A stretch of 48,865 nucleotides of DNA from Anaerolineae bacterium UTCFX2 (GCA_002050125.1 MWTA01000022.1:1-48865); one strand, 5' to 3'; numbered from the stretch's first letter, positions 35,845 to 43,778 are shown. Made by a program: numbers and translations. The notes: generated from the letters alone by a model not told the origin.

Positions 35845-37188
35845 TCAAAGGGAATCCTGCGCGCCTCGATTGTACCAGGAATGGCGCGCCCCCGCCGCGA
35901 TAAAAATACTGCCGGTAACCAGCACGAGTTTGTCCCGCCCGGCTGTCTGTAACGCCGCGTCAAGGGCGTCCTCCACTGCTGGGACGGTTCGGGCTGGTTT
36001 ACCATGCTCCTGCACCAGGGCGATCAAAGCATCCGGCTCGATCGCGCGCGGGTGGTAGGAACGCGTAAAAATCACCTCGTCGACGCCCTGCAGCAGTTCA
36101 GCCAGCATTCCTGCGATGTCTTTGTCCTCCGAGGCTCCGAAGACCAACACGATCGCCCAGCCCTTGAAATACGCTTCCAGCGCCTGCATCAAACGCCGAG
36201 CTGAATCGCGATTATGCGCGGCGTCGATGACGAGGGGGGGGTCGCGTTGTAAAATCTCAAACCTGCCGGGCCAGTTGACGGTCCTGAACCCCTCCTGGAT
36301 CGACCCTATCGAAAGCGGCAAGCTGTGGTCATTCGCAGTCCGCAAGGCGGCATACGCCGTCGCGGTGTTTTCCAATTGATGTTCGCCGAGCAGCGGAATC
36401 TGAAGCGCCACCGCCTCTGCAGAGGATTGCCGGCTATTCCATACCCGGATGGATTGTCCTTCCAGGCTGTTCTCAACGCTGACAAAGTGATAGTCCTTCC
36501 CAACCTGGATTACCGGAGCGTTTAGCCTGGCGGCGATCTTTTCGAGCGTCAAACCGGCTTCTTCTTTTTGTGGAGCGATGACCACCGGCACTTCGCTCTT
36601 GATGATGCCGCCTTTTTCAGCCGCGATCTCAGCCAGCGTTTCGCCGAGGACTTGCGTGTGGTCATAAGAAATGGACGTGATTACAGTAACATTGGGTTGA
36701 ACCACGTTGGTCGCATCCAGCCGGCCTCCCAGCCCCACCTCCAGCACAACGGCAGTCGCCTTCTGTTTCGCAAAATACAACAACGCCAGGGCAGTCGTGA
36801 TCTCAAAAGTGGTCATTTCGGTACCCTGATCGAGAAAGGGGCGGATTTCGTTCACGAGGTCAACCAAATCCGTGTGCGGGATAGGCGCGCGATTAATCTG
36901 GATGCGCTCTGCATAATCCTGTAGATGAGGCGAGGTATATAAACCCACTCGATAACCGGCGGCTTCCAGGGCGCTGGCGCACAGGGCGCACACGGAGCCT
37001 TTCCCTTTGGTCCCCGCGACGTGGATGATCGGATAAGCGCGTTCCGGGTTGCCAAGAAATTCGAGAAACCGACGCATGCGGTCTAGGTTGAATTTCTCAG
37101 CCATGTTGCGCAGCCCGCGCGACAGGCTGTAGTCGACAAAGCTATAAAGATATTCGAGCGTTTTTTGATAGGAGGTCTCAGGATCCAT
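35845..37188 (-). CDS. folC: Folylpolyglutamate synthase / dihydrofolate synthase FolC
   Basis: FolC adds glutamate to dihydropteroate and/or folates, retaining and activating one-carbon carriers. The 447-residue protein is a Mur-ligase-family enzyme with P-loop 'HVAGTKGKGSVCAL' near 56-69, 'GLYTSPHLQDYAERIQIN' (folate loop), 'ATAVVLEVGLGGRLDATNVV', 'VITSISYDHTQVLG' and a C-terminal 'LVFGASEDKDIAGML' plus 'VTGSIFIAAGAR'. No Shine-Dalgarno site precedes the ATG. A promoter candidate ends only about 10 bases upstream, so translation may be leaderless. It heads the folC-lon-AlbA_2 unit. Confidence 0.95.
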   Translation of the reverse strand: MDPETSYQKTLEYLYSFVDYSLSRGLRNMAEKFNLDRMRRFLEFLGNPERAYPIIHVAGTKGKGSVCALCASALEAAGYRVGLYTSPHLQDYAERIQINRAPIPHTDLVDLVNEIRPFLDQGTEMTTFEITTALALLYFAKQKATAVVLEVGLGGRLDATNVVQPNVTVITSISYDHTQVLGETLAEIAAEKGGIIKSEVPVVIAPQKEEAGLTLEKIAARLNAPVIQVGKDYHFVSVENSLEGQSIRVWNSRQSSAEAVALQIPLLGEHQLENTATAYAALRTANDHSLPLSIGSIQEGFRTVNWPGRFEILQRDPPLVIDAAHNRDSARRLMQALEAYFKGWAIVLVFGASEDKDIAGMLAELLQGVDEVIFTRSYHPRAIEPDALIALVQEHGKPARTVPAVEDALDAALQTAGRDKLVLVTGSIFIAAGARHSWYNRGAQDSL

Positions 37189-37198
37189 AAGTTTAGCG

Positions 37199-37227
37199 AT
37201 TCTACCCGCCCAGGGGTTTCAAGACAA
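37199..37227 (-). promoter_or_regulatory. Putative promoter of folC-lon with near-leaderless spacing
   Basis: On the reverse strand TTGTCT (37227-37222) and TAGAAT (37204-37199) are separated by exactly 17 bases. The -10 ends 10 bases before the folC ATG (37188), so the transcript would have only a few untranslated bases. No Shine-Dalgarno sequence is present, in agreement. Confidence 0.55.
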
Positions 37228-37292
37228 GGGGACGCGAAAAACCCGAATGAATGGATGGTAAAATCCACCCTGTGTTAAGGAGAGTATTTCGA

Positions 37293-37934
37293 ATGATCAT
37301 TTGGGTTATCGGTTTGATACTCATTGCAGCGGCTGTAGTCCTGACCTTGCCGCGGTTGGTCACGTCTATTTACGCAATGCCGCGCACATTTACGGTTGAA
37401 AGTGCGCCGCCCTCGCGCGTGGCAATCGTCTTTGGCGCGGGACTGTGGCGCGACGGCAGCCCCACTCCGGTTCTGCGCGATCGCGTGGCGACCGCCGCTC
37501 AGCTTTACTTCTCGGGGCGGGTGGAAAAATTGCTCCTGAGCGGGGACAATAGCGAAACTCACTACAATGAGCCGGGCGCAATGCGCGAATACGCTCTGAC
37601 GCTCGGCATTCCAGACGAAGCGATCGTTTTAGATTACGCCGGCAGGCGGACTTATGACACCTGTTTCCGAGCGCGGGCGATCTTCGGCATCGAAGAGGCG
37701 ATTTTAGTGACCCAGCAATTTCATCTCCCACGCGCCTTGTACGTTTGCAACCGACTCGGCATCCACGCAGCCGGCGTGCCTGCCGACCGGCGCCAGTACA
37801 ACCGGCGCTCACTGTTCTGGTGGAATCTGCGGGAAGCGCCGGCTACATTGGTTGCCTTGTGGGAGGTTCATTTCACCCGCCCGCAGCCCATCCTTGGCAA
37901 GAAAGAACCCATTTTTCCAATGGAGGTTCAATGA
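37293..37934 (+). CDS. YdcF/SanA/ElyC (DUF218) family membrane-anchored protein
   Basis: The product (about 213 residues) belongs to the DUF218 family, represented by SanA and ElyC, which affect envelope integrity and vancomycin sensitivity in E. coli. An N-terminal transmembrane helix (about 1-22, 'VIGLILIAAAVVLTLPRL') is followed by 'VAIVFGAGLWRDGSPTPVLRDRV', 'KLLLSGDNSETHYNEPGAMREYA', 'RTYDTCFRARAIFG' and 'ILVTQQFHLPRALYVCNRLG', the family core. The frame starts at 37251, but the ATG at 37293 has a strong AAGGAG site and begins the anchor helix. Its stop overlaps the next start (ATGA). Confidence 0.9.
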   Translation: MIIWVIGLILIAAAVVLTLPRLVTSIYAMPRTFTVESAPPSRVAIVFGAGLWRDGSPTPVLRDRVATAAQLYFSGRVEKLLLSGDNSETHYNEPGAMREYALTLGIPDEAIVLDYAGRRTYDTCFRARAIFGIEEAILVTQQFHLPRALYVCNRLGIHAAGVPADRRQYNRRSLFWWNLREAPATLVALWEVHFTRPQPILGKKEPIFPMEVQ

Positions 37935-38512
37935 ATCGCGCAGAAGCCCTCTCAATCGTACAGGAATTCGTCCAATCCGAAAATCTGCGCCGCCACATGT
38001 ACGCAGTGGAAGCCGCGATGCAGTTCTACGCCGAGAAATTCGGGGAGGACGTGGAAACCTGGGGGGTTACGGGGCTCCTGCACGATTTTGACTGGGAAAT
38101 CCACCCCACGCTGGACCAACACCCCCAGGCGGGAGTTCCAATCTTACAGGAACGGCATGTGCCCGAGGAGATCATCCGCGCTATTCAAAGCCACGCAGAG
38201 CATACGGGCGTACCCCGCACCACCCGCATGGAGAAAGCCCTCATGGCGTGCGATGAAATCACGGGTCTCATCACCGCGGTGGCGCTTGTCCGGCCCTCCC
38301 GCTCTTTGCACGATCTGACGGCGTCCTCAGTCAAAAAGAAGTGGAAGGACCGCGCCTTCGCCGCCGGCGCCAATCGGGGCGAAATCGAACAAGCGGCGCT
38401 CGAATTTGGAGTGCCGCTCTGGGAGCACGTCGATAACGTTATCCTAGCAATGCGCCGGATCGCCCCCGAATTGGGTCTCGAAGGAAACCCAGTTGAAAAA
38501 CCAGAAAATTAG
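37931..38512 (+). CDS. HD domain-containing phosphohydrolase
   Basis: The product (193 residues from the ATG at 37931) has an HD metal-dependent phosphohydrolase domain. 'LRRHMYAVEAAMQFYAEKFG' supplies the first His, 'VTGLLHDFDWE' the HD pair, and 'IIRAIQSHAEHTG' further ligands. A conserved 'MACDEITGLITAVALVRPSRSLHDL' segment follows, typical of a small HD subfamily annotated as hydrolases or HDIG proteins. The substrate (a nucleotide or other phosphate ester) is unknown. GGAGG at 37922-37926 and the 4-base overlap with the SanA-like gene fix the start; the open frame back to 37745 is not coding. It converges on a lipoprotein gene 6 bases later. Confidence 0.88.
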   Translation: MNRAEALSIVQEFVQSENLRRHMYAVEAAMQFYAEKFGEDVETWGVTGLLHDFDWEIHPTLDQHPQAGVPILQERHVPEEIIRAIQSHAEHTGVPRTTRMEKALMACDEITGLITAVALVRPSRSLHDLTASSVKKKWKDRAFAAGANRGEIEQAALEFGVPLWEHVDNVILAMRRIAPELGLEGNPVEKPEN

Positions 38513-38518
38513 CGGATG

Positions 38519-38950
38519 TTATTCCGTGGCGATGCGGGTGCCCTTACAGGGGTCGCCGCAATAATCGATGATGCCCATCAACTCGTCAATTACCGGCTCG
38601 GTGGATACCAATGTCCGCCCGTCCTTTAGGGTCAGAAATACTTTGAGATCGTGGGTTTGCAAAACCTGCGTCACCTGACCCGTCAGGATGATCCCGACCG
38701 CTTTGTTCCAATCGACTTCGTCGCCATCCTTCAGTTCAGGATAAACGCTAACAGCCTGCGATGAGTTGGTATTGGATTCGGTTTCGCCAGTCTCGGCTGG
38801 GGCGGGTTGAGGATATGCCTCATTTTCGGCAGGCGCTTCAGTCGCGGCAGGCAAAGTTATCTGAGAGGCGTTCGAGTTCGGAGCGGTCTGGCAGCCAGCC
38901 AGGATTACCGACACGATTGAAACTATAAGAAAGAGACGGGCAAATTTCAT
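38519..38950 (-). CDS. Hypothetical lipoprotein
   Basis: The 143-residue product starts with a lipoprotein signal peptide ('FARLFLIVSIVSVILAGC', lipobox LAGC), so Cys19 should be lipidated and the protein anchored on the outer face of the membrane. A Ser/Thr/Glu/Pro-rich linker (about 20-68) leads to a small beta-type domain ('VDWNKAVGIILTGQVTQVLQ', 'LKVFLTLKDGRTLVSTEP') with two Cys near the end ('DYCGDPCKG'). The domain family is not one I recognise. GGAGG precedes the ATG. A TATAAT on the reverse strand at 39065-39060 would give a leader of about 100 bases with no riboswitch I can name. Confidence 0.75.
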   Translation of the reverse strand: MKFARLFLIVSIVSVILAGCQTAPNSNASQITLPAATEAPAENEAYPQPAPAETGETESNTNSSQAVSVYPELKDGDEVDWNKAVGIILTGQVTQVLQTHDLKVFLTLKDGRTLVSTEPVIDELMGIIDYCGDPCKGTRIATE

Positions 38951-39059
38951 TTATTCCTCCATCAAGCGGCTTTGGATAGGTCCTACCCCATCCAGACGCA
39001 AAATGCTCGGATAAAGATCCTTGGGGGACAGGCTCTGATGACCCGCAATTATTGCGCCA

Positions 39060-39065
39060 ATTATA
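39060..39065 (-). promoter_or_regulatory. Putative -10 box for the lipoprotein gene
   Basis: TATAAT reads on the reverse strand (39065-39060). No convincing -35 lies 16-18 bases upstream. It lies in the 224-base divergent space (38951-39174), which also carries the forward promoter at 39102-39130. Confidence 0.35.
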
Positions 39066-39101
39066 ACCCATCCAAACCATAATCAGACAGGCGCGAACCG
39101 G

Positions 39102-39130
39102 TTGACAAGCGCCCTATTTTCAGCTAAACT
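39102..39130 (+). promoter_or_regulatory. Strong sigma-70 promoter of the degenerate recombinase gene
   Basis: TTGACA at 39102-39107 and TAAACT at 39125-39130 are separated by exactly 17 bases. Transcription would start near 39137. GGAGA at 39165-39169 then precedes the ATG at 39175, which is preferred over the ATG at 39145 that has no ribosome-binding site. Confidence 0.75.
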
Positions 39131-39174
39131 CAGATCAATCGACTATGCGCAAGCAATCGTCAACGGAGAAAATT

Positions 39175-40092
39175 ATGTCCAACGATCAGATCTCTTCTTT
39201 GCCCGAAAAAACCATCAGCCCGCATATCAACGCCGCCAGCTTGCTCAGCCCGACCTTACAAATCTGGCGCATCTATCTGGAGGATCAAGGCGTCTCGACC
39301 CACACGGTTAAAGCCTTCCTCTCCGATCTCAACCTATTGGCTGCCTACCTGCCTCCCGATCGTCCAATTGGCGGGATTTCCACCACCGACCTCAACCAAT
39401 TTCTCAATTGGCTGCAGCATGGGCGCAATGTACCGTGCAGCCCAAAGTCGCTTGCACGGCGTATTACTTCCCTCAAAGCTTTTTTTCGCTGGCTGCATCA
39501 ATACGGCGCGCTCCTGGTTGACCCGGCTGAGAAGATCCCTCAAAAAACCGTCATCAGCCCGCTGCCCGTTGTACTGACACCCGCAGAAACCGACCTGATC
39601 TTGGAGGTCGCCCAAAAACATCGCACAGCTCAAAAACCAGACGCCCGCCCTTACGCCCTGGTAGCGCTGCTTCTAAACACTGCCATTAAAAAAGGCGAAT
39701 GCCTGAACATCAACTGCAATCATATTGAGTTGGACAGCCCCACCGGACCGTTCCTGTTCGTCCGTTACGCCAGCCCGAAGAACCGCTTCAAGGAAAGAAA
39801 AATCGCGCTGCCGGAAGACTGGATCACGGCTTATCATGAATTCGCCGCCCAATATGCGATCAAAGATCGCTTATTCCCCTGGTCTCCGCGGCGGTTAGAG
39901 TATTTGCTCGAAGATCTGAGCGCTGAAGCCGGGCTGGAAAAGCACCTCTCCTTCGATATGTGCCGCTGGACCAGCGTCCTCGTGGATTGGAAATCCGAGA
40001 TGGAACATGACAAAATCCGCCAGAAGCTCGGGGTATCCAAAATCCAGTGGCGCGAGGTCAGGATAAAATTAGAGAAACTGGCGTCATACTGA
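39175..40092 (+). CDS. Tyrosine-recombinase-like protein lacking catalytic residues
   Basis: The 305-residue protein has the two-domain layout of XerC/XerD-type recombinases. A SAM-like core-binding domain (about 15-115: 'LEDQGVSTHTVKAFLSDLNLLAAYL', 'SLARRITSLKAFFRWLHQYG') precedes a catalytic-domain fold (about 125-305: 'PYALVALLLNTAIKKGECLNI', 'VSKIQWREVRIKLE'). The catalytic Arg of box I is replaced by Lys172, the HxxR motif reads DMCR at 261-264 (His lost, Arg kept), and the nucleophilic Tyr position has Arg296. It should be unable to cut DNA and may only bind it. The frame is intact and has a strong promoter, so it looks maintained rather than decaying. Confidence 0.85.
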   Translation: MSNDQISSLPEKTISPHINAASLLSPTLQIWRIYLEDQGVSTHTVKAFLSDLNLLAAYLPPDRPIGGISTTDLNQFLNWLQHGRNVPCSPKSLARRITSLKAFFRWLHQYGALLVDPAEKIPQKTVISPLPVVLTPAETDLILEVAQKHRTAQKPDARPYALVALLLNTAIKKGECLNINCNHIELDSPTGPFLFVRYASPKNRFKERKIALPEDWITAYHEFAAQYAIKDRLFPWSPRRLEYLLEDLSAEAGLEKHLSFDMCRWTSVLVDWKSEMEHDKIRQKLGVSKIQWREVRIKLEKLASY

Positions 40093-40105
40093 TCGAGGTT
40101 TCGAA

Positions 40106-40157
40106 GCTGAAGCGCATCCCCTGATTTGCCAGGCTCAAGCTATGCTTGCGCTTCAGC
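40106..40157. repeat. 11-base inverted repeat between convergent genes
   Basis: GCTGAAGCGCA (40106-40116) and TGCGCTTCAGC (40147-40157) are perfect complements 30 bases apart. The right arm covers the last codons of moaA. No T tract follows on either strand, so it may be a bidirectional transcription end or a binding site for a dimeric protein. Confidence 0.4.
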
Positions 40158-41133
40158 CGCCGATCTGGCTCATCGCACGGTTGAGCGGTATCTCGCCTTT
40201 CGCAAGCTGATGCCCCCACGGCTTTTCCCATATGCCTTGCTGGATCAGATGGCGCAGCTCCTGATCGGAAGCGCCAGCGCGCATCGGGCGAAGTAAATCA
40301 ACTTCTTTCTCACGCAATAAGCACAACCGCAGCCTTCCATCCGCAGTGAGGCGGACGCGCGTGCAGCTTGCACAAAAAGGTTGCGATACAGTCGCGATAA
40401 ACCCTATTTCTCCGCAGCTTTTAGGGATGCGAAACAGGCGCGCTTCGCCATCAAGATTTCCATCGTTCAGGCTTTCGAGTGCGCCGTACTCGCTTTCGAT
40501 GACTGTTTTAATTTGTTCTGCGGTCACCCCTTGATCCAGCCAAAAATCGGTCGAGCTGGCAAAGGGCATCATCTCTATGAAGCGAACCTGCCAGGGATGC
40601 TCGATGGTCAAACGCGCCAGTTCGACGACATCCTGCAAATTGTAGTATCGCATGACCACCGAGTTAATCTTGATGGGCGCCAATCCTGCCCGCTCTGCGG
40701 CTGCAATACCCTCCCAAACGTCCTCGATTTCCCCTCTACGGGTCATACTTTGAAACTTGAACGGGTCAAGCGTATCCAGGCTGAAGTTGACCCGCTGCAA
40801 GCCCGCTTGCGCAAGCGGACCAGCCAGCCGTGAAAAAAGGATCCCGTTCGTGGTTATCGAAAGCGACCGTACGCCCGGCACAGATGCCATCGCCCGAACA
40901 AGCTCGACCACCCCTGCCCGCACAGTCGGTTCCCCACCAGTCAGCCGAAATTTAACGAAACCCAAACCGACAAATAAGCGCACCAAACGCAAGATCTCAG
41001 CGTCCTGCATCAATTCTGCGTTTGGTTGGAAACGGATATCCTCCGGCATACAATAAACACACCGTAAATTACAATGATCCGTCAGGCTGATTCGCAAGTA
41101 GTTGATCCGTCTGCCATACCGATCGAACGCCAT
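40153..41133 (-). CDS. moaA: GTP 3',8-cyclase MoaA
   Basis: MoaA is the radical SAM enzyme that converts GTP into the precursor for cyclic pyranopterin monophosphate, the first step of molybdenum cofactor synthesis. The 326-residue protein has the SAM cluster cysteines C21, C25, C28 in 'TDHCNLRCVYC', 'FRLTGGEPTVRAGV', 'SITTNGIL', and the C-terminal cluster region 'FCASCTRVRLTADGRLRLCL'. It ends in the conserved Gly-Gly ('MSQIGG') needed for activity. A GGAG site precedes the ATG. No other moa, moe or mob gene is in the window. It follows the 40-residue membrane protein gene after 84 bases. Confidence 0.96.
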   Translation of the reverse strand: MAFDRYGRRINYLRISLTDHCNLRCVYCMPEDIRFQPNAELMQDAEILRLVRLFVGLGFVKFRLTGGEPTVRAGVVELVRAMASVPGVRSLSITTNGILFSRLAGPLAQAGLQRVNFSLDTLDPFKFQSMTRRGEIEDVWEGIAAAERAGLAPIKINSVVMRYYNLQDVVELARLTIEHPWQVRFIEMMPFASSTDFWLDQGVTAEQIKTVIESEYGALESLNDGNLDGEARLFRIPKSCGEIGFIATVSQPFCASCTRVRLTADGRLRLCLLREKEVDLLRPMRAGASDQELRHLIQQGIWEKPWGHQLAKGEIPLNRAMSQIGG

Positions 41134-41217
41134 GCTAACTCCAAATATTCCACAACCGAAAGCAATCAGATAAAAGACCTAATCCACACCTGGCTGGTCT
41201 GCCGCCTGAAAACCAAC

Positions 41218-41340
41218 TCATTTCGCGATCAAGGAAATGACCATCGAAAAGATGACGAAAAGCCCAATCACAACCGCAATGGCTTGCTGGATGCGGAGGT
41301 TTCTTTGCTCCCTGTTAGAACGAACACTTTTCTTTGCCAT
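41218..41340 (-). CDS. 40-residue single-helix membrane protein
   Basis: A short reverse-strand reading frame encodes 40 residues: a basic, polar start ('MAKKSVRSNREQRNLRIQQ') and one hydrophobic helix ('AIAVVIGLFVIFSMVISLIA') ending in Lys. The positive N-terminus predicts a cytosolic N end. AGGG lies about 6 bases before the ATG. It sits 30 bases after uvrC and 84 before moaA, all on the same strand. Codon choice is like the neighbours, and the clean basic-head/hydrophobic-tail pattern is unlikely by chance. Function unknown; a SecE-like or assembly-factor role would be a guess only. Confidence 0.7.
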   Translation of the reverse strand: MAKKSVRSNREQRNLRIQQAIAVVIGLFVIFSMVISLIAK

Positions 41341-41370
41341 AAACGCCCTGCTTTCTATGAAAACAATCTA

Positions 41371-43236
41371 TTATTCCAGAACTTCTTTAATCGTCTGAGC
41401 CAGCCCCGGGTTGATGCCATTCACCAGAATCAACTCATCTTGGGAGGCGTTCAGGATCCCTTCAATCGAACCGAACCGCGCCAACAACGCCTTGCGCCGC
41501 GTTGGACCGATCCCCGGAATTTTATCCAGACGCGATGCCAGCCCCGCCTTTGTGCGCTGCTGGCGGTGAGCGGTGATCGCAAAACGATGCGCCTCATCGC
41601 GGATGCGCTGGACGAGGTAAAGCGCCTGCGAATGGCGCGCCAGCACCAACGGGAGCGGCTTCCCAGGTAAGAACAGTTCCTCGTTCTGTTTTGCCAGACC
41701 CGCCACTGGAATTTTTCCAGCAAGGTTGAACTTCTCCAGCACAGCCACAGCCCGGCTCAATTGACCCTTTCCACCATCTACGATCAGTAAATCCGGCAGC
41801 CGGTAAAAAGCCTGATCCGGTTTTTTCCCGGGCGTTTCCGCGGTTTCCTGCGCGGCTTTCCAGCGGTTAAACCTCCGCGTCAGCACCTCTTCCATGCTGG
41901 CGAAATCGTCTGGTCCGCTGACGCTGCGAATGTTAAAACGCCGGTAGAGGTTCTTCCTCGGCACACCCTGCTCGAAAACCACCATGCCCCCAACGGCTGC
42001 GGTGCCTTGAATGTTGGAAATATCATAACACTCGACCCGCCCAAGCGGCTGCTCGAGTTCCAACGCGGCTTGAAGCTCGCCCAACGCCTGTTCCTGGCGG
42101 TGACGGTCTGCGCGCCACTGCGCCTGGAGCGCCCGCAGCGTTTCAACGGCGTTCTCCACCGCCATGTCGATCAACTCTTGCTGCAACCCCTGGTGCGGTA
42201 CTACGAGTTCGACTTTTTGATCGTCGCGGCGCTGGTTCAGCCACTGGCGGATGATCTGGGCTTCCTCCACCTCGTGGGGCAGCAGCACTTGGGGAGGCAC
42301 GCTGGACGTTTGGCTATAAAATTGCTTGATAAACTCAGACATCACGTCGGCATCGCTGTTTTCCTCCGCGCCCTCGAGCAGAAAGTAATCCCTGCCAATC
42401 AGCTTTCCGCCTCTGACGAAGAAGACCTGCACCACCGCATCGCCATCGGAACGGGCTAAAGCCAGCACGTCTGAATCGATGTAGTCGCTGGAGATGATCT
42501 TCTGGCGTTCAACCACCGCTTCAATCGCTCGGATCTGATCGCGCAGCGTTGCTGCCGTTTCATACTGCATCTCCTCGGAGGCTTTCTCCATTTTCGTCCG
42601 CAAGCGGGTGATAACGTTTTCCGTCCGTCCTTCGAGGAACTGGCACAAGTCACCGATCATCTGCCGATAACTGGCTTGGTCAATTTTCCCAATACAAGGA
42701 GCGCTGCAAAGCTTGATATCGTAATACAAACAGGCGCGCTCGTCTTTGCCGGTGATCTCCCGATCGCACGTGAGATAAGGAAAGATGCGCCTCAGCAAGT
42801 CCAACGTCTGGTGAACCGCCCAGACGCTGGTGTAGGGACCATAATAACGCGAGCCATCCTGCACCATCTGGCGGGTCACCGTCACGGTAGGAAACGGATC
42901 CGCCCAATGCACTTTGATGTATGGGTAGCGTTTATCATCTTTCAACCGGACGTTGTAGTGCGGGCGATGCTTTTTGATCAGGTTCATCTCAAGGATCAGC
43001 GCTTCAAGCTCCGATCCTACAACAATCCATTCAATATCCTGAATGTGCGAGACCAGCTTGCGGATGCGCGGTTCGTGATTTGCGCTGACATGAAAATAAG
43101 AGCGCACCCGGTTGCGCAAATTGACCGCCTTACCGATATAGATGACTTTCCCCGCCTCATCTTTCATCAAGTAGCAGCCCGGCTTGCTTGGCAGGCTGTT
43201 TAGGATATTGCCAATTTTCTCGTTGTGCTCAGACAT
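41371..43236 (-). CDS. uvrC: Excinuclease ABC subunit C
   Basis: UvrC makes both incisions around a DNA lesion in nucleotide excision repair. The 621-residue protein (E. coli 610) has an N-terminal GIY-YIG nuclease domain ('KPGCYLMKDEAGKVIYIGKAVNLRNRV'), a Cys-containing segment ('KLCSAPCIGKIDQASY'), a UVR/UvrB-binding motif ('LRTKMEKASEEMQYETAATLRDQ'), the RNase H-like second nuclease domain ('RVECYDISNIQGTAAVGGMVVFEQG', 'LLIVDGGKGQLSRAV', 'RDEAHRFAITAHR') and C-terminal helix-hairpin-helix motifs ('IPGIGPTRRKALLARFGSI'). It lies 12 bases after the thioredoxin-fold-like gene. uvrA and uvrB are not in the window. Confidence 0.97.
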   Translation of the reverse strand: MSEHNEKIGNILNSLPSKPGCYLMKDEAGKVIYIGKAVNLRNRVRSYFHVSANHEPRIRKLVSHIQDIEWIVVGSELEALILEMNLIKKHRPHYNVRLKDDKRYPYIKVHWADPFPTVTVTRQMVQDGSRYYGPYTSVWAVHQTLDLLRRIFPYLTCDREITGKDERACLYYDIKLCSAPCIGKIDQASYRQMIGDLCQFLEGRTENVITRLRTKMEKASEEMQYETAATLRDQIRAIEAVVERQKIISSDYIDSDVLALARSDGDAVVQVFFVRGGKLIGRDYFLLEGAEENSDADVMSEFIKQFYSQTSSVPPQVLLPHEVEEAQIIRQWLNQRRDDQKVELVVPHQGLQQELIDMAVENAVETLRALQAQWRADRHRQEQALGELQAALELEQPLGRVECYDISNIQGTAAVGGMVVFEQGVPRKNLYRRFNIRSVSGPDDFASMEEVLTRRFNRWKAAQETAETPGKKPDQAFYRLPDLLIVDGGKGQLSRAVAVLEKFNLAGKIPVAGLAKQNEELFLPGKPLPLVLARHSQALYLVQRIRDEAHRFAITAHRQQRTKAGLASRLDKIPGIGPTRRKALLARFGSIEGILNASQDELILVNGINPGLAQTIKEVLE

Positions 43237-43248
43237 GATAAGTAAAGA

Positions 43249-43731
43249 TTATGCCAGGATGACCTGGTCGAGCAGTTCCAGCGCCGCCTTCGCCAGCGTT
43301 TCTGGTTCGCCCTGGTAAACGCCAACGATGCCGCCCTCGCCGTCCAGCACAGCCACCGCCGGCTTTGAACTGATATCGCGCAAGCTCAATGCGCGGGCGC
43401 ATGCGCTCTTCCAGTCTGGCAAGATGATGACGTAATCACCCGGATCCACATCGCCGGAGAGCTTCTCAACCGTTTCTTTGTAAGCTTTCTTCATTTCACT
43501 TTCAGCCAAGCCGTGGAAGATTCCGGGGATGCCGCGCAAACTGGCAATATTCGCCACGAGCACCTGGGAAGCGTCCGGATAGCGGTCTCTAACAGCCTGA
43601 GTGATTTTCTCGGACAGATATTGGGTGTCCACCCAGAGAAAAGCCAGCACCATCGGGACGCCTAATCGATCCAGCACAAACCTGCGCCCTGAGGCAATTG
43701 CCGTCAATTTTATCGGTGGGATTTTTTCCAT
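43249..43731 (-). CDS. Hypothetical protein, possible thioredoxin-fold
   Basis: I do not recognise this protein of about 160 residues for certain. The order 'VPMVLAFLWVDTQYLSEKITQAV', 'QVLVANIASLRGIPGIF', 'YVIILPDWKSACARALSLRDI' and 'KPAVAVLDGEGGIVGVYQGEPE' suits a thioredoxin/AhpC-like fold: an extraction-type strand, a helix, then the cis-Pro and a hairpin. The redox CxxC is absent, so a redox role is doubtful. No signal peptide is seen. The frame extends to GTG 43737; neither start has a Shine-Dalgarno site. A TATAAT lies on the reverse strand at 43778-43773. It is the first gene of a group with uvrC, the small membrane gene and moaA. Confidence 0.65.
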   Translation of the reverse strand: MEKIPPIKLTAIASGRRFVLDRLGVPMVLAFLWVDTQYLSEKITQAVRDRYPDASQVLVANIASLRGIPGIFHGLAESEMKKAYKETVEKLSGDVDPGDYVIILPDWKSACARALSLRDISSKPAVAVLDGEGGIVGVYQGEPETLAKAALELLDQVILA

Positions 43732-43772
43732 TTTCACATCAGATCAGAACAACTTGCCTCGAATTGCTGCTG

Positions 43773-43778
43773 ATTATA
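43773..43778 (-). promoter_or_regulatory. Putative -10 box for the uvrC-moaA group
   Basis: TATAAT reads on the reverse strand (43778-43773), with only a poor -35 (ATGAAA) 17 bases upstream. The 241-base divergent space (43732-43972) also contains a 36-codon frame (ATG 43817 to TAG 43927) with no ribosome-binding site, which I do not call. Confidence 0.35.

Noticed and set aside
38951-39060. Riboswitch in the leader of the lipoprotein gene
   Set aside because: The possible leader of about 100 bases has only a short AAGGATC-like hairpin and matches no riboswitch consensus I know.
39175-40092. Active integrase marking a genomic island
   Set aside because: Catalytic Arg, His and Tyr are all replaced, and no attachment repeats, tRNA gene or mobile cargo flank it.
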